64,000 bases of DNA, taken from assembly GCF_004118675.1 (NCBI RefSeq), contig NZ_SDHZ01000003.1, forward strand, positions 62,001 to 126,000, read 5' to 3'. Below are positions 17,572 through 26,513 of this stretch, piece after piece. The translations under genes and the position numbers were made by a program. Position 1 is the first letter of the stretch; the number at the start of each line of letters is the position of its first letter. Source of the stretch: Filimonas effusa (GTDB lineage Bacteria; Bacteroidota; Bacteroidia; Chitinophagales; Chitinophagaceae). The notes below the pieces were generated by a model. It worked only from the letters and a program-made list of their open reading frames with translations, was not told where the DNA came from and did no database searches.

Positions 17572-20289
17572 ATGCAAAAAAAAAGTCTCCTAAGCTTAGT
17601 ATTGCTAATGCCAATACTTCTGTTTAGCCAACTCAAGCCTGTAAAAAAGATTATAGATACTACAACTGCCTTTAACTGGCCTGAAATAGGGCTCGCCTAC
17701 CAAGACGATGTAAATCTAAGTCCAGATGGAAAATATTTCTCTTATAGGTTAAAAAAAAGATGGGTGGCTGATGGCCAAAGAATTTTGCAGCCGGTAGATG
17801 GCAAAGGCAAGACATATCTATTCCCCCTTGATATTAAATGTTTTTTTTCCAAGGACAGCAAACACTTCATTTATTATTCACAAAATAAGCTAACAGATCT
17901 GAGTATAACTTCGGGTGAGGTTGAAATAATTGATAATGTAAAAAACATACTAATTCCTGATAAAAAAAAAGGCGAGTTATTGATTTATCAACTAGAGGGG
18001 GCGAGGCGCCAATTGGTGGTGAAGTATCTGCAAACACCTGAAAAAAGCATGGTGATAGATTCTGTTAGTAAATACGCTCTAGATAAAAAAGAGGAACATT
18101 TAGCTATTTTATTGACAAAAGAAGGACATACAGGCAAAAACCTAAGGTGGTTTGATCTCCAAACAGGGCAGCAATATGAAATAGCTGCGTCTTCCGAAGA
18201 AGAAATAGAGGCCTTTGATTTCGACAATTCGGGTACAAGGCTTGTATTCACTAAAGTATTGCGACAAAACAAATCAGGACGCACGATCTGGCTGTTTGAT
18301 GCTTTAACGCATAAAGTACATAAAAAAGCTGATTCGAGAAATGCTGGCTTAAGCATTGGAGAGTTTATATCATCCAAAATGCCATTTTTTTCTGATGATG
18401 CCCGTTATATCTTTTTTAGAGTAGAGAAATCAAAACCTGTAAGAAAAGAAACAGACTATGTCAAACTGGATATTTGGAATTATAAGGATTTAAAACCTAA
18501 AAACGCATGCTTTTATCCTTTGCCTGACACATATGCTTTTTCAGCAAGCGTACAAGAGGAAAAATTAGTCCGTCTCGAAAATGATTCAATAAGATTATTG
18601 CCTAGCTATAGAAAGGTAGGGGATTATGTTATTACTGCTAATTATATTGGAGATCAGTATTGGAAAGAAAAAGTAGCTGCTGGTCGCCATTTCTGGCTAG
18701 TTTCTTTAAAAGATGGCTCGCAAGCGCGCTTTAACATTGTATCAGGTTGTCGACAATATTATTATTCTCCAAATGGGAAATATATTGTTTATGGAGATTC
18801 TGTAGGAGGAAAATTAGACTATTACAGCTTCAATACGCTTACAAAGGAAACCAAGAATTTATCGAAATATATCCCAACAGACCACTTAACTTTCACAACA
18901 ATCAACGGAGATAAGCTAGTTGGGCCAAATTTCCTGAATGACGTAGTGGGTTGGCTATCAGATGAAAATGCTGTTTTGATCTATGGAAGCTTCGATATAT
19001 TCAAATTTTATTTATCGGGAAATCAAAAGCCTGAAAATATAACAAACGGCTATGGATATAAGCATCATACTCGTTTTGCTTTAGCTTACGAAGGTAGTCT
19101 AGGAGAAAATTTATATAATAGTAAAGACACATTACTATTAACCGCATTCAATGGAGAGAACAAATATAATGGATTTTATTCCAAGTGCTTATCTGAAAAT
19201 AGCCACCTTGATTCCTTATCAATGCAGCCATGGATAATTAATGCATTTGGCAAAAGAATTATGCCCGACAATGACCATATGATGTATAAAGGCATGCCAC
19301 CATTGAAAGCAACAGACACTGACTTATGGTTGGTTAAGTGCAATTCTACTAATAGTGCTCCAAACTATTTCATAACAAATGACTTAAAACACTATCGAAG
19401 GTTAACTGACATCCAGCCTCATCGCGATTATAATTGGTACACAACTGAGTTAGTTCACTGGCAGCAATATGATGGCAAAAGAGGCAACGGCATTTTGTAC
19501 AAACCAGAAAACTTTGATTCGAAAAAAAAATACCCAGTTATCATCTACCATTACCGAGAGTTGAGTCATAAGCTGTATCATTACGATATACCGGAACCAT
19601 GTTCAGATATTATTAATATCCCTTGGTTTGTCAATCGAGGGTACATAGTTATGGCCCCCGATGTATTTGTAGCGGAAAACGGTTCAGGGCCTGGTGCGTT
19701 TAATGCAGTTGCTTCGGCGGCAGATTGGCTTAAAACACAATCTTATGTAGATGAGAATAAAATTGGTTTGGCTGGTCATAGCCAAGCCGGTTTTCAAACA
19801 GATTATATTGTAGCACATACTAATGTTTTTGCAGCAGCGTTGTCCGGAGCAGGTGGCGCAGATGCAATTACCTCCTCATTTATTACAAGAGGATGTGGTA
19901 ACCTCCGATTTTATGCATCTGAACTAAGAATGGGCACGATATGGGAACATTTGGATCTTTATTTAGAAAATTCGCCATTACATATTGCAGATAAGATTAA
20001 AACTCCATTGTTATTGTTTCACTGTATGAAGGATGAGGCAGTGCCTTGGGAGTTATCTGTGCAGCTTTTTATTGCTCTTTGGCGCCTAGGAAGCCCCGCT
20101 TGGCTGTTACAATATGATGAAGGTAATCACTCCCTTTTAACTAAACGTGACGTATTAGACTATACAACACGTTTAGAACAATTTTTTGGGCATTATTTAA
20201 AAGGACAGCCCCCAGCAGAATGGATGACAAAAGGGGTACCAAGAGAACTAAAAGGTATTGAAACGGGCTTAAAACTAATCAAAGAATAA
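17572..20289 (+). CDS. Secreted S9-type (prolyl oligopeptidase family) peptidase
   Basis: 905 aa. A signal peptide (LLSLVLLMPILLFSQ) precedes a long beta-propeller-like region (about 40-600, with WD/DPP-like pieces such as YSPNGKYIVYGDS) and a C-terminal alpha/beta hydrolase domain. The catalytic triad is readable: S737 in GHSQAG, D821 in MKDEAVP and H853 in GNHSLL. Family members cleave peptides in the periplasm or outside the cell; substrate is unknown. The gene is AT-rich compared with its neighbours on both sides and shares an island with a small secreted protein, which suggests joint acquisition. Confidence 0.85.
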   Translation: MQKKSLLSLVLLMPILLFSQLKPVKKIIDTTTAFNWPEIGLAYQDDVNLSPDGKYFSYRLKKRWVADGQRILQPVDGKGKTYLFPLDIKCFFSKDSKHFIYYSQNKLTDLSITSGEVEIIDNVKNILIPDKKKGELLIYQLEGARRQLVVKYLQTPEKSMVIDSVSKYALDKKEEHLAILLTKEGHTGKNLRWFDLQTGQQYEIAASSEEEIEAFDFDNSGTRLVFTKVLRQNKSGRTIWLFDALTHKVHKKADSRNAGLSIGEFISSKMPFFSDDARYIFFRVEKSKPVRKETDYVKLDIWNYKDLKPKNACFYPLPDTYAFSASVQEEKLVRLENDSIRLLPSYRKVGDYVITANYIGDQYWKEKVAAGRHFWLVSLKDGSQARFNIVSGCRQYYYSPNGKYIVYGDSVGGKLDYYSFNTLTKETKNLSKYIPTDHLTFTTINGDKLVGPNFLNDVVGWLSDENAVLIYGSFDIFKFYLSGNQKPENITNGYGYKHHTRFALAYEGSLGENLYNSKDTLLLTAFNGENKYNGFYSKCLSENSHLDSLSMQPWIINAFGKRIMPDNDHMMYKGMPPLKATDTDLWLVKCNSTNSAPNYFITNDLKHYRRLTDIQPHRDYNWYTTELVHWQQYDGKRGNGILYKPENFDSKKKYPVIIYHYRELSHKLYHYDIPEPCSDIINIPWFVNRGYIVMAPDVFVAENGSGPGAFNAVASAADWLKTQSYVDENKIGLAGHSQAGFQTDYIVAHTNVFAAALSGAGGADAITSSFITRGCGNLRFYASELRMGTIWEHLDLYLENSPLHIADKIKTPLLLFHCMKDEAVPWELSVQLFIALWRLGSPAWLLQYDEGNHSLLTKRDVLDYTTRLEQFFGHYLKGQPPAEWMTKGVPRELKGIETGLKLIKE

Positions 20290-20319
20290 AAGACTCCATT
20301 ACCAAAATCTATCTAACAT

Positions 20320-20390
20320 AAATAAAAAGCTATTAAACTCAACGGCAGCTCTTAAAAAAAAGCTCAATTAAGTTTAATAGCTTTTTATTT
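20320..20390. terminator. Long bidirectional terminator
   Basis: A perfect 20-base inverted repeat (20320-20339 with 20371-20390, containing AGCTATTAAACT / AGTTTAATAGCT) with a 31-base loop, flanked by A-rich and T-rich ends. It lies between the convergent peptidase and bshA genes and can serve both. Confidence 0.75.
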
Positions 20391-20473
20391 ATTTCTCAAT
20401 CATGCCCTCGCTTTTCTAATTACTAGTTCTAAACGGTTTTTAGTTATCTCTTGCCTATAATATGTAGCGTTGA

Positions 20474-21604
20474 CTAGTACATCCTGCAATATCTATTGTA
20501 CAGCTTTTCGTACAAAGGCACTACATTCTGAATATCAAATCGGCAAGCCTGCTCATAAGCTTGGCTTTTTAGCAGGCTCAAAAGTGTTGTATCTGATAAC
20601 AACTCTAGCGCCTTTCGACCCATATCAGGCACATCTCCCACATTAGTAAGATATCCGGTTACACCTTCTATATTGATTTCAGGCAATCCACCCGCATTGC
20701 TACTAAGTACTGGCACCTTCGCAGCCATTGCCTCTAATGCAGCCAATCCAAAACTTTCATAATCAGAAGGCAGTAGAAATAAGTCAGAAATTGCCAATAT
20801 TTCTTCTATCTGCTCCTGCTTACCTAAGAAACGCACATCTTCATCAATATGTAACTCCCTTGACAATTCCTCGACTATATGCCGTTCAGGCCCATCTCCC
20901 ACCATCAACAACTTGACCGGCAGCTCCCTTTTCACCTCTGCAAACACCTTCACAACATCCTGCACCCTCTTCACCTTCCGGAAATTTGAAGCATGCACCA
21001 AAATCTTCTCATCCTTAGGTGCTATCACCTTCCGAAATGCCTCAATCGGCTTCTTGCTAAATCGTTTTACATCTACAAAATTGTGAATCACCTCTATTTC
21101 CTTGCTGATATCAAAATGCCTATATGTTTCCTTTCGCAAATTATCCGATACCGCAGTGATAGCTGCACTTTCATTGATAGAGAAAGTAACCACAGGCTCA
21201 TACATCTTATCTCTACCTACCAAGGTAATATCGGTACCATGAAGGGTGGTGATCACCGGAACATCGCGCCCCAGTTTCTTTTGAACAATCTGTCGGGCCA
21301 TATAAGCCGCCGAAGCATGAGGTATTGCATAATGAACATGTAATAGATCCAGGTCGTGATTCATAATTACATCTACCATCGTACTCGCCAGTGCCACCTC
21401 GTAAGGAGGATAATCAAACAAAGGATAGGTAGGCACCCTTACCTCGTGGTAATAAATATTTGCGTTGAATACATTCAGCCGCACCGGCTGCTGGTATGTG
21501 ATAAAATGTACCGAATGTCCTTTATCTGCCAATGCCTTTCCTAACTCTGTAGCCAATACTCCGCTACCCCCAAAGGTGGGATAGCATACAATTCCTATAC
21601 GCAT
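20474..21604 (-). CDS. bshA: N-acetyl-alpha-D-glucosaminyl L-malate synthase BshA
   Basis: 376 aa from the ATG at 21604 (MRIGIVCYPTFGGSGVLATELG); seven extra upstream codons are unlikely. It is a GT4 glycosyltransferase with LLHVHYAIPHASAAYMA, TTLHGTDITLVG and the nucleotide-sugar site LLPSDYESFGLAALEAMA. BshA joins UDP-GlcNAc to L-malate, the first step of bacillithiol synthesis. Bacillithiol is the low-molecular-weight thiol of many Bacteroidetes, so its presence near thiol-related secreted proteins is of interest but not proof of a link. A TATCTTTG box is 20 bases upstream. Confidence 0.94.
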   Translation of the reverse strand: MRIGIVCYPTFGGSGVLATELGKALADKGHSVHFITYQQPVRLNVFNANIYYHEVRVPTYPLFDYPPYEVALASTMVDVIMNHDLDLLHVHYAIPHASAAYMARQIVQKKLGRDVPVITTLHGTDITLVGRDKMYEPVVTFSINESAAITAVSDNLRKETYRHFDISKEIEVIHNFVDVKRFSKKPIEAFRKVIAPKDEKILVHASNFRKVKRVQDVVKVFAEVKRELPVKLLMVGDGPERHIVEELSRELHIDEDVRFLGKQEQIEEILAISDLFLLPSDYESFGLAALEAMAAKVPVLSSNAGGLPEINIEGVTGYLTNVGDVPDMGRKALELLSDTTLLSLLKSQAYEQACRFDIQNVVPLYEKLYNRYCRMY

Positions 21605-21624
21605 GCATAATGGTTTATTACACA

Positions 21625-21632
21625 CAAAGATA
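21625..21632 (-). promoter_or_regulatory. -7 promoter box of bshA
   Basis: The minus strand reads TATCTTTG, 20 bases before the bshA start at 21604. It also supports choosing the ATG at 21604, because the longer version would start inside the promoter. Confidence 0.6.
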
Positions 21633-21676
21633 GGAATAGATGGCAGATGTCAGACGGCCGAGGGTACGAGGTAGCA

Positions 21677-22378
21677 TTAAGCTTGTATTAGGAATATAAC
21701 AGGGATTTTATGTAACTCGGGGACCTGTTTCAACCATTCCTTGGCTGTCTTTGTCTGGATCTTTTCGGTGGATGCGGTGATATTGGCGGCAACACAAATC
21801 CTGGTATTAGGCTGGCAATACTGCAAAAGGTCCTTTAATAACGCGTTGTTGCGGTAAGGAGTTTCGATGAAGATCTGGGCGCATTGCTGCTGCTGCGATT
21901 CGACCTCTATAGCTTTAATCGCTTTGCGACGTTCAAGATTGTCTATAGGCAGGTAACCGCGGAAACGGAATCCCTGGCCATTCATACCACTGGCCATCAG
22001 CGCCAGGAGGATGGAACTGGGGCCTACCAGGGGCTTTACTACTGCCCCCGCCTGCTGTGCCGCTGCTACCAATATCTGCCCGGGGTCGGCAACGCCGGGG
22101 CAGCCTGCTTCGCTGATAATGCCAATATTCTTTCCCGCCTGTAACGCTTCCAGGAATTGGGTCCTTACCGCATCCTCGGCTTTATGGATCGCATACCAGG
22201 CATAATCATCTATCACCATCTCGCGCCATAAACGTTTCAGGAAACGCCTTGCCGTCTTTTCATTCTCAACGAAGAATACCTGGCACTGCTTTACAGCATC
22301 GGTAATATAAGCCGGCAATACTTCCAGCGCCTCCGGCTCGTCATGTAATACAGTAGGTATCAGGTAAACAGTTCCCAT
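21677..22378 (-). CDS. RsmI-like SAM-dependent methyltransferase (tetrapyrrole methylase fold)
   Basis: 233 aa. Motifs: VYLIPTVL at the N-terminus, FVENEKTARRFLK, GIISEAGCPGVADPG and GPSSILLALMASGMNGQGF. These match the YraL/RsmI branch, which 2'-O-methylates C1402 of 16S rRNA. At 233 aa it lacks the C-terminal extension of classical RsmI (about 280 aa); this short form is seen in Bacteroidetes and its substrate is less certain. It may share a transcript with the EI24 gene 23 bases upstream. Confidence 0.83.
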   Translation of the reverse strand: MGTVYLIPTVLHDEPEALEVLPAYITDAVKQCQVFFVENEKTARRFLKRLWREMVIDDYAWYAIHKAEDAVRTQFLEALQAGKNIGIISEAGCPGVADPGQILVAAAQQAGAVVKPLVGPSSILLALMASGMNGQGFRFRGYLPIDNLERRKAIKAIEVESQQQQCAQIFIETPYRNNALLKDLLQYCQPNTRICVAANITASTEKIQTKTAKEWLKQVPELHKIPVIFLIQA

Positions 22379-22401
22379 AAATGATAGGTATAGAATGGTA
22401 G

Positions 22402-23229
22402 TTAGGAATGTCCCAGGTGGTTATCGATAATACCTGGTTTTTCCTGGATCGCATGCATACTTAAGGTAGCAGCAATGATGGCATAGGCCGGGGCTAATAC
22501 CCAACCCAAGAAAGGCACCAGGTGCATCAGGTAAAACAACAGGCCATTACCAGTGGCCAGGCCTTTGTGATGGGTGATATAATAAATGCTATTGTTGACA
22601 CTCATATTCCGCCTCGCATTGTTATAATCTACCATTGAAAAACCCCAGTAAAAACATTCGTTGATCACCGCCATCAAAGGGGTGGCCCAGCCTACTACGG
22701 GAATAATAGACAGGATGAGAATCGACAAGGTATAAATGGTTTGCCAGAACGCGTTCCTGAGCGCCACCCGAATGCCACGGGTCATATCTGCACGTAATTC
22801 GGTAAGCCGGAACTTTAATTCTCTTCCGGCGATAATAGCCTCTGTTTTTTCACTGAGATATGTAAATACCGGCGAACCGATGATAAGAATAACGTATTTG
22901 AACAGCGAGAAATAAAGCATCATCTGGATCAGCCAGAAGATGAGTCCTGATAGTGTGAACAGGAAGCCCAGCAGGCTGCTTTGCATACGGGATACCCAGT
23001 TACTTAGTCCTGTTTTAAGGCTTAGCCATTCGATGAACTGGCTGGAGGTCTTCCCGAAAAAATACATGCTTATCATGAACAGGATAGCATATACGATACC
23101 CGGCACCAGGATCCATTTCCACAACTTGTGCCGGCGAATAAATTCATTCGCCTGGATAAACGACTGGATGGATATGATAATCTCTTTTAACAACGGTCGT
23201 CTGTTTTTGGCCAAATATAAGCCCTTCAT
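22402..23229 (-). CDS. EI24 domain membrane protein (CysZ-like)
   Basis: 275 aa with at least four strong membrane segments (about 40-60, 85-115, 165-190, 230-255). The sequence SLLGFLFTLSGLIFWLIQ, IGSPVFTYLSEKTE and NECFYWGFSMVDYNNAR match the EI24/CysZ pattern. CysZ of proteobacteria is a sulfate channel; whether this homologue carries sulfate is unknown. Downstream is the RsmI-like gene; divergent upstream is the DNA glycosylase. Confidence 0.75.
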   Translation of the reverse strand: MKGLYLAKNRRPLLKEIIISIQSFIQANEFIRRHKLWKWILVPGIVYAILFMISMYFFGKTSSQFIEWLSLKTGLSNWVSRMQSSLLGFLFTLSGLIFWLIQMMLYFSLFKYVILIIGSPVFTYLSEKTEAIIAGRELKFRLTELRADMTRGIRVALRNAFWQTIYTLSILILSIIPVVGWATPLMAVINECFYWGFSMVDYNNARRNMSVNNSIYYITHHKGLATGNGLLFYLMHLVPFLGWVLAPAYAIIAATLSMHAIQEKPGIIDNHLGHS

Positions 23230-23254
23230 CGCTATCCGTTTGTATTTTTAACCC

Positions 23255-23875
23255 ATGAGCTACGAACAACAGCCATGTACCCTCCCCAGCCACTGGCAGA
23301 TCTTACCAGCCGCCTTCTATGAACGGGAAGATGTAGTACAGCTGGCGCGCGAACTGATAGGGAAGATCCTGGTCACCTGCTTCGACGGTGTAGTCACAGC
23401 TGGCTATATCACAGAAACCGAAGCCTATGAAGGGGTTACCGACCGCGCCTGCCATGCCTGGAACGGGCGCCGCTCCAACCGCACCGAGGTGATGTACTCC
23501 CCCGGCGGAACGGCGTATGTTTACCTGTGTTATGGAATTCACCACCTGTTTAATGTGGTTACCAATAAGAAGGATATTCCGCATGCCATTCTTATCCGGG
23601 GGATAACGCCTTTGGTGGGTGTGGAACATATGCTTGCCCGCACGGGGAAAACGAAGGTTAGCCAGACTTTTGGCTCCGGGCCTGGTAATGTATCGAAGGC
23701 ATTGGGGATTCATACCCGGCATACGGGGCAAAGTCTTATAAATACTCCGGAGATCTTTATTGCCTCGGATGGCACCAGCTATCCCGAGGAAGCGATTGTG
23801 GCCGGGCCGCGTATAGGGGTTGACTATGCAGGGGAAGATGCCAAACTGCCTTATAGATTTCTCCTCTCCCTTTAG
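23255..23875 (+). CDS. DNA-3-methyladenine glycosylase (AAG/MPG family)
   Basis: 206 aa, normal for this family. Motifs: LARELIGKILVT, AGYITETEAYEGVTDRACHAW, the catalytic-site strand MYSPGGTAYVYLCYGIHHLFNVVT, then AILIRGITPL and SGPGNVSKALGI. It removes alkylated purines from DNA as a monofunctional glycosylase in base excision repair. Its stop is 8 bases from the stop of the convergent PorP/SprF gene. Confidence 0.94.
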   Translation: MSYEQQPCTLPSHWQILPAAFYEREDVVQLARELIGKILVTCFDGVVTAGYITETEAYEGVTDRACHAWNGRRSNRTEVMYSPGGTAYVYLCYGIHHLFNVVTNKKDIPHAILIRGITPLVGVEHMLARTGKTKVSQTFGSGPGNVSKALGIHTRHTGQSLINTPEIFIASDGTSYPEEAIVAGPRIGVDYAGEDAKLPYRFLLSL

Positions 23876-23883
23876 GAATACTC

Positions 23884-24891
23884 CTAAAACCTGGGACAGG
23901 GCATTTCTTTTCTATCGGAAGGGCGCGCGATATAGATCAGCGAAATTTCGATCCCGCCACGGCTGGCGGAGGCGCTTTTTAACTGGGAGGTGTTGACATC
24001 GTACGAGATGCCCAAACGGGCATTGTTCATTTCTATTCCCAGGTAAGGAATGAAAGCGTCTTTTACGCGGAGCCATCCGCCGGCATACAGGTTAATGGGA
24101 TTGATCATGGTTTCGGTACCTGCCTGGATCTGGAAGGCGCCGCCGATGACGGTTTCGCTGGCTTTGGCCTGGATGCTGGTCAAACCACTCAGGTGAAGGG
24201 TCAGGTTTTCGCCTATCGGGAAATAACCGCCGGCATGGAACGTGGTTCTTGGATTCAGCAGGTATAAGGCACCGGTGAACTGTTGCTTCGGACGGTTAAT
24301 ATGATACATGCTGATGCCTGCATAATAGAAATCACGGTCGGTATTACTGCCGCTATATAAGAGGCCGGCATTTACGTCGATATAGTTGTTTTTGAGGGTT
24401 GAGCCGTTAAAGAGCTCGGATGTCACGCCGGTGAAACCGGATGCGGTAAGCTGGTCTTCGAATTTCAGGTCGGCGGTATTGATCATCATATTCGCATAGG
24501 TGGCCTGGAAGCCTGCGCCTATCTGGTGATAACCTTCTTCATCGAGGCCTATATGATAGGCTGTAGATGCGGAGAAATAGTTGAATTTTACGGCGCCATT
24601 GGCACTTTTATCGGTATAGCCCATAAAACCTACGCCCCACCTGTCTGTTTCGGGGATGCTGTTGAGCATCACAGGCAGGTCTACCGATAAGGTGGCTGTC
24701 TGGTAAGCCCTGTTGATGGTAGGCCACTGGTTGCGGTAGTTGCCGGAGACCCGGAAGGTGCCGTCGAATTTTCCTGTAAATGCGGGGTTCAGGGTAAGTG
24801 GTGATGAAAAGAACTGTGAGAAATGCGGATCCTGCGCCAGCAGTAATATTGGCGCTATTAAGGGTAGAAAGCTTAGGATTATTTTTCTCAT
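23884..24891 (-). CDS. PorP/SprF family type IX secretion system membrane protein
   Basis: 335 aa from ATG 24891 (MRKIILSFLPLIAPILLLAQDPHFSQFF), with a signal peptide. The opening DPHFSQFFSSPLTLNPAFTGKFDGTFRVSGNYRNQWP is diagnostic for PorP/SprF. These outer-membrane beta barrels help deliver or anchor T9SS substrates, often next to one large cell-surface protein; no such partner is adjacent here. A TATATTTAG sequence about 14 bases upstream may be the -7 box. Confidence 0.92.
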   Translation of the reverse strand: MRKIILSFLPLIAPILLLAQDPHFSQFFSSPLTLNPAFTGKFDGTFRVSGNYRNQWPTINRAYQTATLSVDLPVMLNSIPETDRWGVGFMGYTDKSANGAVKFNYFSASTAYHIGLDEEGYHQIGAGFQATYANMMINTADLKFEDQLTASGFTGVTSELFNGSTLKNNYIDVNAGLLYSGSNTDRDFYYAGISMYHINRPKQQFTGALYLLNPRTTFHAGGYFPIGENLTLHLSGLTSIQAKASETVIGGAFQIQAGTETMINPINLYAGGWLRVKDAFIPYLGIEMNNARLGISYDVNTSQLKSASASRGGIEISLIYIARPSDRKEMPCPRF

Positions 24892-25143
24892 AGTTGATAT
24901 TGCCACCTAAATATAGGGATAGATGGCGGATGGTGAAAGGGTTGAGTCTGTAATTCCGCGAAATTACTGGTTTCCCCCAACATGCGCGTGCATTTTACCG
25001 GCAAACAGATAAGGAAGCTGGAAACATTTTACATAAAAGGAAAATGGTTTAAGCAGCAGTCTTTCCTCCGTGGCAAAACTTAACTGCATATAGTTCATTT
25101 GATAATAGCCAGTGAAACATAGCTGGGGCCGAGCAGCTAATTT
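24892..25143. other. Intergenic stretch between porP/sprF-like gene and murF
   Basis: About 250 bases. It contains the probable promoter of the minus-strand PorP/SprF gene at its left side. I see no gene or clear repeat in the rest. Confidence 0.4.
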
Positions 25144-26421
25144 TTATTGTATCACCTTTTCCATCCCTATACTTCGTGAGCCTTTTACCAGCAGGTAGCT
25201 GTCGGTAAAGTTTTGTGCCTTCAGCCATTCGGCGGCGGCGGCGGCATTTTGGAAGTAGTGATAGGGGTGGCTCACTTTCGCGAAATCTCCTCCTACCAGC
25301 GCTACTGCGTGCCAGTTGTACCGGGCGATGAGGTCTACCAGCTGCTGGTGTTCGGCGATGCTTTCGGGGCCCAGTTCCATCATGGCGCCGAGTAATAAGA
25401 TCTTTTGAGCAGCTTCTACTTTTGCGAAGTTTTCGATGGCGGCTTTCATACTTGATGGATTCGCATTGTAAGCGTCAAGGATGATCTTGTTGCTGCCGGC
25501 ATTTACCAGCTGAGAACGGCTGTTTGAGGGGGTGTATTGACTCAATGCCGCTACCATCTTGTCTTCGGGGACATTGAAGTGTTTACCTACGGCAACAGCA
25601 CATAATACATTGGGCAGGTTGTAGCTGCCTACCAGCTGTGTGCTTAGTGCTTTAAAATTTACGCCACTGGTCATTTTCAGCACCAGGAACGGCTCGGAGT
25701 GCGCCACTTCACCGGTGACGGTACCGCTGGTGGTGCCGTACCATTCGATGGTGGGGATGCCGGCAGACATTTCGTGCAGGTAGTCGTAATCGTTGAAGGC
25801 GAAGGCTACGCCGTTGTGAGCGCGCAGGTAATCGAACAGTTCGCCTTTGCCTTTGCGGACGCCGGCTTCGCCGCCAAAACCTTCGAGGTGGGCTTTGCCG
25901 GCATTGGTGATGATGCCATGTGTTGGCTGCACATAGGTGCAGTATCCTTCAATTTCTTTCTGGTGGTTGGCGCCCATCTCTATAACCGCGAATTGAGCGT
26001 CTTTTTGCACTCTTAAAAGCGTGAGGGGGATGCCTATATGGTTGTTCAGGTTGCCCTGGGTGGTGCAGGTGGTATAGTGACTGGCCAATACGGCGTGCAC
26101 CAATTCCTTGGTGGTGGTTTTGCCGTTGCTGCCGGTGATGGCGATGAACGGGATGTTGAACTGCTCCCTGTGATGGCGCGCCAGCTGCTGCAAGGTTGTA
26201 AGCACATCGTCGACCAGGATGAGGCGGCCGTTATTGGGTGCTATGGGCTCGTCTATCACTGCGTAGGCTGCGCCGGCTTCCAGGGCTTTCAGGGCGAAGG
26301 TATTGCCGTTAAAAGAAGGCCCTTTCAATGCGAAAAAGAGATCACCCTTTTTTAGTTTACGCGTATCGGTTTCAACGGAAGGGTGGAGTAAAAACAGGGA
26401 ATATAGTTCAGGAATGGTCAC
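25144..26421 (-). CDS. murF: UDP-N-acetylmuramoyl-tripeptide--D-alanyl-D-alanine ligase
   Basis: 425 aa from the GTG at 26421 (VTIPELYSLFLLHPSVETDTRKL), the usual Bacteroidetes MurF start. An in-frame extension to 26496 would run through the gldJ terminator and is rejected. Motifs: substrate-binding SVETDTRKLKKGDLFFAL, the ATP loop ITGSNGKTTTKE, NLNNHIGIPLTLL and IEMGANHQKEI. MurF adds D-Ala-D-Ala to the peptidoglycan precursor in the cytoplasm. It follows gldJ on the same strand, separated by a terminator. Confidence 0.96.
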   Translation of the reverse strand: MTIPELYSLFLLHPSVETDTRKLKKGDLFFALKGPSFNGNTFALKALEAGAAYAVIDEPIAPNNGRLILVDDVLTTLQQLARHHREQFNIPFIAITGSNGKTTTKELVHAVLASHYTTCTTQGNLNNHIGIPLTLLRVQKDAQFAVIEMGANHQKEIEGYCTYVQPTHGIITNAGKAHLEGFGGEAGVRKGKGELFDYLRAHNGVAFAFNDYDYLHEMSAGIPTIEWYGTTSGTVTGEVAHSEPFLVLKMTSGVNFKALSTQLVGSYNLPNVLCAVAVGKHFNVPEDKMVAALSQYTPSNSRSQLVNAGSNKIILDAYNANPSSMKAAIENFAKVEAAQKILLLGAMMELGPESIAEHQQLVDLIARYNWHAVALVGGDFAKVSHPYHYFQNAAAAAEWLKAQNFTDSYLLVKGSRSIGMEKVIQ

Positions 26422-26456
26422 GGCGTAATTTTTCGTGAAGATAGATGATGAGGGGC

Positions 26457-26490
26457 AAAAAAAAGCCACCCGACGTTGAACGTGGATGGC
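26457..26490 (-). terminator. Rho-independent terminator after gldJ
   Basis: On the minus strand GCCATCC and GGGTGGC enclose a second ACGTT/AACGT helix, and eight T residues follow immediately. It lies between the gldJ stop and the murF GTG. Confidence 0.85.
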
Positions 26491-26513
26491 CTTCATTTGT
26501 ATTTACCTTTTCC

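Noticed and set aside
26422-26496. ATG at 26496 as murF start
   Set aside because: That extension would be translated through the gldJ terminator hairpin and its A/T run; the GTG at 26421 gives the family-typical N-terminus.
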